From contig CAUEEP010000753.1 of assembly GCA_958450365.1 (NCBI GenBank), positions 739,413 through 803,412 on the forward strand: a DNA stretch of 64,000 bases. The letters run 5' to 3'. Origin of the DNA: Mesorhabditis belari (lineage: Eukaryota; Nematoda; Chromadorea; Rhabditida; Rhabditidae). The notes under the pieces are model-generated. The model did not search any database. It was not told the DNA's origin and worked only from the letters and a program-made list of their open reading frames with translations. Below, in pieces: positions 23,401 through 35,400 of the stretch. Numbering within the stretch: the stretch's first letter is position 1; every line of letters begins with the position of its first letter. The translations under genes were made by a program, and so were the position numbers.

Positions 23401-26400
23401 AAGAAATAGACAAAAAGCTTTCAAAACAAAAAAGATACAAGCACGCAAAAAGAAGTCCGGATAATTATGCATCAACCCAATATTATTCTTTGAATAGAAA
23501 ACCGGGTAAAGAGTATGATCGCGTACTCCTGCGTAGCAGCCCTTTTTAAAATTTCTTTTCTGCATAAAAGCTTTCAATCAAGTGCTATAGAGCTGGAAAA
23601 TGACTCAAAAATCTGTTAGCTCATGTGCTATTTTTGAGTCATTTTCCAGCTCTATAGCACTTGATTGAAAGCTTTTATGCAGAAAAGAAATTTTAAAAAG
23701 GGCTGCTACGCAGGAGCACGCGATCATACTCTTTACCCGGTCTTCTAGTCGAAGAAATACGGTACTCATTTTTAGTCCTCGAATTCCCCGCATTTCTGCT
23801 TGGACTCACCGCGGAAGCGATCAAGGAAAAACTCACGACAAGGTGGGAGGGGAAAGCTCGATTTTTATTGGCTTGTCCCAGTCATGAATGCGCGTTTTTA
23901 CTATTTTCGAAATTTCTCAAGATATCGAACAGAAATATTGTACTTTGTACTTTGAGTTACTTGTACTTGTACTTGAGTTACTTGTACTTGTACTTGAGTT
24001 ACTTGTACTTGAGCTACTTGTACTTGTACTTGAGCTACTTGTACTTGTACTTGAGTTACTTGTACTTGTACTTGAGTTACTTGTACTTGTACTTGAGTTA
24101 TTACTTGTACTTGAGTTACTTGAACTTGTACTTGAGTTACTTGTACTTGTAAGTTATTAAAGACAAAAAAAAAAAAAAGGGGGGGGGAGGAAGGGGAGGG
24201 GGGGAAGGGGGGACAAGGAGGTTAGGGGGTTGGGGAAAGGTTTTTTTTTTTTTTTTTTTTGGTTAAAAAAAAAAGGAGAAAAAAAGGAAAAAAAGGGGAG
24301 GGAGGGGGTTGGGGGGGGTGGGGGGGGGGGTGGGGGGGGGGGGGGGGGGGGAAGGAATATTTTAAAGAAGCTTTTAAAAGCAAAAAATTCTTTTGAATAT
24401 TTGGGTGATGGGGATGAAAGCAGTGCTCACTTATGTGAGTCTCTAGAGCTGAGTCTGGAGAGCTGAGTCTCTAGAGCTGAGTCTCTAGAGCTGAGTCTCG
24501 AGAGCTGAGTCTCTAGAGCTGAGTCTGGAGAGCTGAGTCTCAAGAGCTGAGTCTCGAGAGCTGAGTCTCTAGAGCTGAGTCTCAAGAGCTGAGTCTCAAG
24601 AGCTGAGTCTCTAGAGCTGGCGCATGTCCGTACTTCTTAGATCGAGCTGCGTCTTCCTCTTGTGCCCTAGGAGGTTTCTTTCGAGGGCTCAGTGTGTCGT
24701 TCTCAGAGTTCTCAGAGTTCTCAGAGCTCGTTTGGTGATCTGTGTCGTGGCCCAGGTCCCTGTCCAGCGGTTACTTTTTAACACCCAACTCCCCAACAAT
24801 CACTCGAATTCAAAATCTTTTTGCACGATTTTGTAGAGGAGATTCAGGGCTTTTTAATAGTATACAACATTTATTAGCTGAGACTTGGAATCTTTTGATT
24901 TTTGAAAGGATAAGCACTGCTTTGTGAGGAGTGCTTTGTGAGGAGTGCTTTCATTTGCAGCCTAAAAATGAAAGATTTTCCTAAACGATTATGTTTAGAC
25001 GAATGGAATCTCGTTGGGGAAATAAACAGGAAACGATAAATATGCAATTGAATGTGGAGCAAGCGAATTACACAAGGGATGCATGGGTGAAATCGATTTA
25101 CTCGAGAATGTTCGACTTTCTTGGTGAGTTCGAGAGAGAGAGAGAGAGAGAGATTCGAGAGAGTTTCGAGAAAGATTTCCGCGTTTTTGAAAGAACAGCT
25201 TCGTCCAGAAGCCGCTAAACAATTTACATTCAAAAAAAGAAAATTTATGGGGCTGAAAGTCGAGTTTATATGTTATTTTCGATGTTTTATACGGTAAATC
25301 GTACTATGAACTAAGTGGATTTTCAGTGGATTCTCGCGCTACCATACTCAGAAACTTAAAAAGAGTAGAGAATCATGACAGCAGGTCATTACGGCAGCTT
25401 ACGGCAGCTTTTTTATGAATACGGTAGCTTTTTTATGATTACCGATAGCTTTAACGGTTCCCTAATATTGAAGAAAGCTCAATTCGCGAAAAAAGTCGTC
25501 ACAACCAAACTTTGAGCTCTTCTAGCTAGCTGCAAAAGCTTTAAATCAAATTTTTAGCTCACGTGTCCTATGTAAATCGACACGGAGAATCGATTGGCGG
25601 CGGTTAGAAATTCCCTCGATAACCGCTAAGACGCTAAAAGCTCTATTTTCTCTAGATCTCTAGATGGCTAAGGATTGGATGTAGGATTACTGTGGCTAGG
25701 CTGTAGGATTACGGTGGCTAGGCTGTAGGATTACGGTGGCTGAGGCTGTAGGCTTAGTGTGGCTGAGGCTGTAGGATTACGGTGGCTAGGCTGTAGGCTT
25801 ACTGTGGCTAGGCTGTAGGCTTACTGTGGATAAGGCTGTAGGCTTACTGTGGCTGAGTCTGTAGGCTTACTGTGGCTAGGCTGTAGAATTACGTTGGCTC
25901 GATCAGGAGGATCTCTTCGAATTGCCGTACATCCAAGAGAAACTAAATCTACCAGTTAACCAGTTATTTTACACCCAGTCCTTGCCCTCAGGAAAATCCT
26001 TATCCATTCTAAAAGCTGGACAATCCTTATCCATTCTTCTAGAAACGGTAGAATTGCAAATGTAGAACAGTATCGATCTACAGAACCTCCCGCAAAGAAT
26101 TCCCTGATTCCATATTGATCTCCCTCATTTTCTTCGACCTTCTTCGACCTTTCTGTACTTTGTGCTCAAAATCTCGTAAACGCATCGTTTCTAGTGCACT
26201 GAATTTACAAGATTCTATTGCAAAACCCTTTAAAAACCCCCAGCAAAGAATTCACTAAAAAAAGAGAAATTCAAAAAATGATTAGCCGCATAGGGGGCTC
26301 GAACCCCTGACATTCAGATACCCTTCCGTTTAAAAGTCTGACGCTCTACCAACTGAGCTAATGCGGCTGTGGGAGGGCGTTCGGAAAAAGGGGTTTTGAG

Positions 26401-29400
26401 GTTGGGGAAGGGAATGGACTAACATTTTATAACAGTGCGGCCTAACAGCAAGGCTTAACAGCTAGTTTTTCTCCTTGCCAACGATGTCGCCATGGTGCAG
26501 TCGGGAAAGCGCTCGCCTACAGCCTACAGGATCCGGGTTCGTCCCCGGTCCCGCGAAAGTTTTCCTCTTTCTTTTAAATTAATAAACTCTATTGTTACTG
26601 GGTTGTGTTTTTGTCGCTACGTTACGATACTAGCTACGGTACTATTTAGATTGATGTCTATACTAGGTAATAGAAGAGATTTCAAGTTTTTAATGTTTTC
26701 CCTTTTTGGTTGTTGGAGGAGGAATTGCCTGAAACCTGTTCACCCTATTAACTTCTTTTTGAGTAGAAGGATTTTGATGAAACTTTGGGTTTGTCTTAGT
26801 TGGATATCATGTAAGAATTTGGATTGGTCAGTTTTTGTTTTCTGTTTTTGGTTGTTGGAAGAATTGTCTGAAACCTGTGCACCCTATTAACTTCTTTTTG
26901 AGTAGACGGATTTTAATAAAACTTTGGGATTATCTTAGTTGGATATCATGTAAGAATTTGGATTGAACAGATTTTTAGAAAATAGCTTTTAACGTTATCC
27001 TTGGATCGTTGTGACTGACACCAGGTTCTTTCCCGCCTCATATCGTCTGATAGAGAGCCAATTTTCACCCAAAAACTGCTAGAAACCAATTCCATCCATT
27101 AAAAGAGCTAAAACCAAAAAATCTTCTCGAAAACCTTTTAACAAAACCCCAGCAAAGAATTCCCTAAAAAAAGAGAAATGTAAAAAATGATAAGCCGCAT
27201 AGGGGGCTCGAACCCCTGACATTCAGATCGCTTTCCGTTTAAAAGTCTGACGCTCTACCAACTGAGCTAATGCGGCTGCGAGGAGGCCTAGGGAGAAAAA
27301 GGGTTTTGACGTTAGGGAAAGAGAATTTTGTTGTTTTTCTTGAAATTCTAATACTTCTGAGGAAAGGTCGCTGATTTACGATCGAGTTTACAGTTAGCTT
27401 TTGAAGTCACTGAGAACATTGCCGTACGGTGTAATTTTTCTGCTCTAGGTTGAAGTCTAATCTTAGACGATCGCGCACTTTCTTGACATTAGCCGGAGTA
27501 GCCGCTGTTCTTTTTGAACCTCTTCCAGGGCGATCAGATCCCTGAGTCGATCAGAAGCTTTGCTCAGAGCTTCATAGCGTTCGAGTTCCATAAATGTTTC
27601 GCTTCTGGGGACATTCAGGCGCTTGGATCTCGATCTTTGAGATCTCAAAAAAAGCGAAATGGGCCTCATAATATAATACGAGGTTTTTGCGGTAATTCTG
27701 CGTCTTCTACGACGTTGTTCCGGTTCTTCGTCACCCTTTATAATTCTCATTTTCTAGTGCAATCGGTGAACGACGCAATGAAGATCCCTGCCTCATCAAA
27801 TTCGTTTTCGATTGGCATTTTGGATATTTACGGCTTCGAGATATTTGATCATAACGGTTTCGAACAATTTTGGTGAATAGTTTAAAGATTATTATGAAAA
27901 GAAAACCCCGTTTCTAGCATCAATTATGTGAACGAAAAACTACAGCAAATCTTCATCGAATTGACGCTGAAAGCTGAGCAAGAAGAATATGTAAAGGTGG
28001 GAAATAAAGCCGGGAATAGAGTCGGGAGTAATGCTGGGAAATGCCGGGAAAATGCCGGGAATGCCGGGAATAATGCTGGGAAATGCCGGGAATAATGCCG
28101 GGAAATAATGCCATGCTCTAGCCTAGTTGTTCAGGGCTAGGTGAGGCTAAATGAAGCCAAGGCTGGTTCTGGATCTGGATATTGATCTGAATCTAGTTCT
28201 GGACGTGGACATGGGTCTGAATCTGGTTCTGGACCTGAACATGGATCTGAATCTGGTTCTGGACCTGAACATGGTTCTGGACCTGGACCTGGACATGGAT
28301 CTGAATCTGGTTCTGGACCTGGACATTGATCGGAATCTGGTTCTGGACCTGGATATGGATCTGAATCTGGTTCTGGACCTGGACCTGGATATGGATCTGA
28401 ATCTGGTTCTGGACCTGGACCTGGATATGGATCTGAATCTGGTTCTGGACCTGGATATGGATCTGAATCTGGTTCTGGACCTGGACCTGGACATGGATCT
28501 GAATCTGGTTCTGGACCTGGATATGGATCTGAATCTGGTTCTGGACCTGGACATGGATCTGAATCTGGTTCTGGACCTGGACATGGATCTGAATCTGGTT
28601 CTGGACCTGGACATGGATCTGAATCTGGTTCTGGACCTGGACATGGATCTGAATCTGGTTCTGGACCTGTTCTGGACCTGGATATGGATCTGAATCTGGT
28701 TCTGGACCTGGACCTGGACATGGATCTGAATCTGGTTCTGGACCTGGACATGGATCTGAATCTGGTTCTGGACCTGGACCTGGACATGGATCTGAATCTG
28801 GTTCTGGACCTGGATATGGATCTGAATCTGGTTCTGGACCTGGACCTGGACATGGATCTGAATCTGGTTCTGGACCTGGACCTGGACATGGATCTGAATC
28901 TGGTTCTGGACCTGGACATTGATCGGAATCTGGTTCTGGACCTGGATATGGATCTGAATCTGGTTGACTGACCTGGTCCTGAACTAGTCCCTGCTCTTGA
29001 CCATCCCACTTGATTTCAAGCCCAATTTCCCTAAGCAATTTCCCTAGTAAGTCCACTTCAGCCAGGAATAATGCCGGGAATAATCCCGGGTATAATGCCG
29101 GGAAATAATGCTTGTGCTTGCATTTTGTGCTTGAATTCTGTAAACGCAAAGCATCTAGCGCGCAAATCTATCTTTTGTTTGATTTTCCTGCATTCTGCAG
29201 AAATGCTAAAACATCTTTGAATTCAAGCACGCAGCAGCAGCAAGCATTCAAGCTCTATCAACAATTGGTAGAGCTATCATCCAATTGTTGAGGTATCATC
29301 CAATCATCCAACAATTGGTAGAGCTAAAAAGAAAGCTACAATTGGTAGAGCCAAAAAAATGATTGTTTTCTATAAATCCTTCGAATTTAGGAAGGCATAA

Positions 29401-32400
29401 AATGGACGGAAATCGAGTATTTTAATAATAAAATCGTTTGCGAGCTGATCGAGGAAAAGCGACCGCCAGGCTCGTTTTTTTATACTCAAATTCACATATT
29501 TAGATGTAGAAATGGGTAGAAAAGATCGAGATTTCGATTTCTAATGATTTCTAAAGATTTCTAATGATTTTTAATGATTTCTAATGGTTTCTAATGATTT
29601 CTAAGGCTTTCTAAGGCTTTCTAATGATTTCTAAGGCTTTCTAAGGTTTTCTAATGATTTCTAATGATTTCTAATGATTTCTAAGGCTTTTTAATGATTT
29701 CCTAATGATTTCTAATGATTTCCAAATGATTTCTAATGATTTCTAAGGATTTCTAAGGCTTTCTAATCATTTCTAATGATTTCTAATAATTTCTAATCAT
29801 TTCTAAGGAATTCTAATGATTTCTAACGGTTTCTAATCATTTCTAATCATTTCTAAGGCTTTCTAAGGCTTTCTAATGATTTCTAATGATTTCTAATGAT
29901 TTCTAATGATTTCTAATGATTTCTAATGATTTCTAATGATTTCTAATGATTTCTAATGATTTCTAATGATTTCTAAGGCTTTCTAAGGCTTTCTAAGGCT
30001 TTCTAATGATTTCTAAAGATTTCTAATAATAATAATAATACTTTATTCAAACGATAAAGTGAAAGAAATCATAGAGAAATGCACAGTGATACTTAATCAT
30101 ACAATACACACAGAAATCAATAAGCCAATTACTTACGGCAAAGAGCCACTAGATCTAAAGCATCGATACGTTTCTTGAATATGAAAAGCGACTGAATTTC
30201 TCGTATGTCGTTTGGGAGCAAGTTCCATAATCTAGCGGCTCTAACGGGAAATGAATTTGATAAAGAGGCATTGAAAGCAAAGGGAATTTGCAAAAGGAAT
30301 GAGCCACTTCTGGGCCCTGACCGCGGTTTAAATTTGAAAAAGTCTATAAACAAAGGGCTAATCTGTTTACAAAGGAGGATTTTGAAAGTTTCGACTAAAT
30401 CAATGACAAAGCGACGATGCTGTAAAGTTTTTAGTTCAAAAAAAGCAAGTCTCTCCTCATAAGTAAAGCTAGAATATTTAGAATAGTCAATTTTCCATAA
30501 AGCGACTTTTGTGAACCTCCTCTGAATTTTTCTGAAAAGGCTTTCTAAGGCTTTTTAATGGTTTCTAATGATTTCGAATGATTTCTAATGATTTCTAAGG
30601 ATTTCTAATGATTTCCAAATGATTTCTAATGATTTCTAAGGATTTCTAACGGTTTCTAAGGCTTTCTAAGGCTTTTTAGTGGTTTCTAATGATTTCTAAT
30701 GATTTCTAAAGATTTCTAAGGCTTTCTAATCATTTCTAATGATTTCTAAGGCTTTCTAAGGCTTTTTAATGGTTTCTAATGATTTCTAATGATTTCTAAG
30801 GCTTTCTAAGGCTTTCTAAGGATTTCGAATGATTTCTAAGGATTTCTAATGATTTCTAACGGTTTCTAAGGCTTTCTAAGGCTTTCTAATGATTTTTAAT
30901 GATTTCTAAGGCTTTCTAAGGCTTTCTAATGATTTCGAATGATTTCTAATGATTTCTAAGGCTTTCTAAGGCTTTCTAATGATTTCGAATGATTTCTAAT
31001 GATTTCTAATGATTTCTAATGATTTCTAAGGCTTTCTAAGGCTTTCTAATCATTTCTAATGATTTCTAATGATTTCTAATGATTTCTTTTGCAGGTATCA
31101 TGTCATTATTGGATGATACGTGTGCACAGAATCATGGCACTTCGGAAGGAGTTGATACGCAGGTGAGAGACGCAAAAAACCCTAGAAAACAGCATTTTTG
31201 ACGTTTCTTAGGCTATAAAGTGGCTAAAAACATCCGAAAATCTTTAATAAAACCCTTATAAACCTTTATAAACATTGAAAAACATTAAAAAACGATTAAA
31301 AAACAAAAGCTGAAAACTTTTGACGCTGGAGTTGAGATTTGGAGAGGACTGACAGATTAGACAGGGAAAGGATTGGCTAGAATTGACAGGGAAAGGGCCG
31401 GCTAGAAACCAGCTTTGAGCTGGCTTTGAGCTAGCTTTGAGCTGGCTCTGGACCAGCTCTGGACCAGTGAAATTACTTTTCAAACAGTCCTGACAATCTC
31501 CAACAGCTTTTATATCTTTAAAAATCTATTTTTGCAAAAAAAAATGGAAAAATGATCTCGGGCGGGATCGAACCGCCGACCTTCTGTGTGTTAGACAGAT
31601 GTGATAACCACTACACCACGAGACCGCTGGAGGGACCGCGACGGGAAAGGGGTTTTGTGGGAAAGGGGTGAAAGGGAGAGGGGAAAAGAGTGACGAAATT
31701 TTTCTTCAATCTTTTTTAAAGTTTTTTCCGATAAACTTTCAAAAGTTTAAAGGCCGATCAAACTATTGGGTTGATGCATAATTATCCGGACTTCTTTTAT
31801 AAATGATTTTATTTAACAAAAAATGACATAAATAGTTAGAAAAATATGTTTAATTGATTATTCTGGAGCATATTCACCGCCTACATCAATAACTGATTGC
31901 CATTTGCTTGGAAGACGATCGATTCCACGAGCGAAGAATAAACGATCTTTGGAGGCAATCCACGCTTTAACATCGTCTATCAAGTCATCCAAATCGTTGT
32001 AGATCTTATTTGTTTGCCAATTTTTGAGCGATCGATTGACGTGGTAGTCCGTTGGGGCTTCTCCAGTTCTTTGAGATCGCGAAACGACTCTGCGGCAGAC
32101 CATCCCTTTTCGAAGTGGTAGAGCATGATATGGCGAAGATGGATATGATTGTCGACACGCATTTTGTTCACTAAAGAATAACGAATATTTTAAAAAAAGA
32201 AATAGACAAAAAGCTTTCAAAACAAAAAAGATACAAGCACGCAAAAAGAAGTCCGGATAATTATGCATCAACCCAATATTTAATTATTCAATACTATAGA
32301 TTAAATACTTTATATCAAAATTCTAACTTCATTATCATAGAAAGTGAGTCTAAAATCATCAAAAAAACCTCTGCTTTCTTTTGTATTGATCTTTGTCATT

Positions 32401-35400
32401 ACTTTAAGCCCTTTTAAGCAAAAATGTCTTAAAAAGACCCTTAAAAATGCAAAATAAAGTTCCCGTGATGTCCAGCCCTGAAAATGGATGGCGCGGACCA
32501 CTTATACCCGACCGTTGCCGACTTGAGCGCAATGCCCGCCTGGTCGCAAAAGAGGAGCTTTTTGAAGCTTTCTGGAGCTTTTGTGAGGCTTTCTGGAGCT
32601 TTTTGAAGCTTTCTGGAGCTTTTTGAGGCTTTCTGGAGCTTTTTGAAGCTTTCTGGAGATTTTGTGAGGCTTTCTGGAGCTTTTTGAGGCTTTCTGGAGC
32701 TTTTTGAGGCTTTCTGGAGCTTCAAGAGGCTTTCTGGAGCTTTTTGAGGCTTTCTGGAGCTTTTTGAGGCTTTCTGGAGCTTTTTGAGGCTTTCTGGAGC
32801 TTCAAGAGGCTTTCTGGAGCTTTTTGAGGCTTTCTGGAGCTTTTTGAGGCTTTCTGGAGCTTTTTGAGGCTTTCTGGAGCTTCAAGAGGCTTTCTGGAGC
32901 TTCAAGAGGCTTTCTGGAGCTTCAAGAGGCTTTCTGGAGCTTCAAGAGGCTTTCTGGAGCTTCAAGAGGCTTTCTGGAGCTTCAAGAGGCTTTCTGGAGC
33001 TTCAAGAGGCTTTCTGGAGCTTCAAGAGGCTTTCTGGAGCTTCAAGAGGAGCTTTTTGAGGCTTTCTGGAGCTTTTTGAGGCTTTCTGGGCTTTTTTGGG
33101 GTTTGGGGGGGTTTCTGGGCTGGGGGTTTTTGGGCTTGGGTCTCGGGGGTTTTGGGGCTTTCTGGGGTCTAAGAGGCTTTCTGGAGCTTCAAGGGCTTTT
33201 CTGGAGCTTCAAGAGGCTTTCTGGAGCTTTTTGAGGCTTTCTGGAGCTTTTTGAGGCTTTCTGGAGCTTTTTGAGGCTTTCTGGAGCTTTTTGAGGCTTT
33301 CTGGAGCTTTTTGGGGCTTTCTGGAGCTTCAAGAGGTCTTCGCCTTCCTTCAAGAGGGTCGCGGTGGTTTGCGTTGTAGGCTTTGGGCGTGGGTCCAGCT
33401 GGAGCTTCCATCGGTGCAGATCTTGGTGGTAGTAGCAAATATTCAAGCGAGATCCTTGAAGACTGAAGTGGGGAAGGGTTCGAGGTAGACCCATACCTGC
33501 ACTATTGGAGTGCACCCGGGTGCACTACTATTGGAGAAAATACGGTATTACGACTATAATCAATTGAAACTCCTATTACCCAAATGTTGTTTAGAAAAAA
33601 ACCGATAATAAAGAAGCAATCAGCCGCCGGGATCGAACCCTTAACCCCCGGACTAGGAGACAAGACTTCATTCAGCTGTCTTAGCTGATTTGATTCAGCT
33701 GGATAGGATTATCCGGTCGGCTAAGACAGTTGAATCAAAAATTTGACTAAAAAGTATATAAAGATTCCGTCCAATTGCATTTTAGCGCTTTAGCAAAGAT
33801 TTAAGAACTTAAAAAACAGATAGCGAATTGAATCGCAAATTAAATCGCAAAATAAAGCTATTCAGTTGTTGTCGACTCTCTCGAAATCCGTTGCTCATCA
33901 CCCGCATTTTGCCACCGGCGCTGACTCGTTCGTCATTCGACATTATGCGGGAAATGTGAGTTTAAGAGATTTGACTTTACAAGCGCTAGGGGATCCTGTC
34001 CCTGACTTTTTGAACAACTTTGACTCTTTTACTTGTTACTGTTACTTGACCCTAAGACAGCTTAGTGCTCCAGAATGCGGCATCGAATCCGAATTTGGAA
34101 AAATTGTCTGAAACCTGTTCACCCTATTAACTTCTTTTTGGGTAAACGGATTTTAATGAAACTTTGGGATTCTCTTAGTTGGATATCATGTAAGAATTTG
34201 GGTTGGTCAGTTTTTGGTTGTTGGGGGAGGAATTGCCTGGAACCTGTTCCCCCTATTAACTTCTTTTTGAGTAGACGGATTTTAATGAAACTTTGGGATT
34301 GTCTTAGTTGGATATCATGTAAGAATATGGGTTGAACAGATTTTTAGAAAATAGCTTTTAACGTTACCCTTGGATCGTTGTGCATAACAGCAGTCTATCT
34401 CTCTCTGGCCTCATATGGTTTGATAGAGTTAGTGTCTGATAGAGATCCAATTTTCACCCAAAAACTGCTAGAAACCAATTCCACCCACTAAAACGAGCTC
34501 AAATCAAGAATTCTTCTCGAAAACCTTTTAAGAAACCCTAGCAAAGAATTCCCTAAAAAAAGAAAAATGAAAAAATTATTAGCCGCATAAGGGGGCTCGA
34601 ACCCCTGACATTCAGATTAAAAGTCTGACGCTCTACCAACTGAGCTAATGCGGCTGTAAGAGGGCTAGGGGGAAAAGGGGTTTTGAGGTTGGGGAAAGGG
34701 AATTTTGTTGTTTTATCGAATCTTGATGGTTTACTTTGAAATTGATTAAATTCTGGGAAAATATAGGATCCTTTGGGACCCTTCAGGATCCTTTAGGATC
34801 GTTCAGGATCCTTTAGGACCCTTCAGGATCCTTTAGGACCGTTCAGGGCGCTTCAGGATCCTTCAGGGCCCTTCAGAACCCTTTAGGACCGTTTAGGATC
34901 CTTTAGGATCCTTTAGGGCCCTTCAGGATCCTTTAGGACCGTTCAGGACCCTTCAGGGCCCTTCAGGACCCTTCAGGACCCTTCAGGGCCCTTCAGGATC
35001 CTTTAGGACCGTTCAGGACCCTTCAGGATCCTTTAGGGCCCTTCAGGATCCTTTAGGACCGTTCAGGACCCTTCAGGATCCTTTAGGGCCCTTCAGGATC
35101 CTTTAGGACCGTTCAGGACCCTTCAGGATCCTTTAGGGCCCTTCAGGATCCTTTAGGACCGTTCAGGGCCCTTCAGGATCCTTTAGGGGCCCTTCAGGAT
35201 CCTTTAGGACCGTTCAGGACCCTTCAGGATCCTTTAGGGCCCTTCAGGATCCTTTAGGACCGTTCAGGACCCTTCAGGATCCTTTAGGGCCCTTCAGGAT
35301 CCTTTAGGACCGTTCAGGACCCTTCAGGATCCTTCAGGACCCTTCAGGATCTTTTAGGACCGTTCAGGACCCTTCAGAACCCTTTAGGATCATTTAGGAT

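Larger units (their letters stand above)
22779..23764. mobile_element. Foldback MITE copy 2, carrying nested insertions
   Basis: Same element as 5418-5704. Its left tip (22779-22796) is separated from the rest (23486-23764) by a SINE and a mariner. Its right end, GAAATACGGTA, stops 11 bp before the first base of myosin exon 13. Confidence 0.85.

Noticed and set aside
24165..24357. G-quadruplex regulatory element
   Set aside because: The long poly-G/poly-A runs could fold, but base quality in such tracts is doubtful and nothing ties them to regulation.
28137..29149. Long frames of 290 and 318 codons ([20 protein letters not shown])
   Set aside because: All six frames of the 30-36 bp array are open; there is no start context, and splice phase of the myosin excludes it as an exon.
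33605..33735. tRNA-like stretch with GGGATCGAACCCTTAACCCCCG
   Set aside because: Only a B-box-like motif followed by a GTCTTAGC...GCTAAGAC type inverted repeat; no cloverleaf can be drawn.
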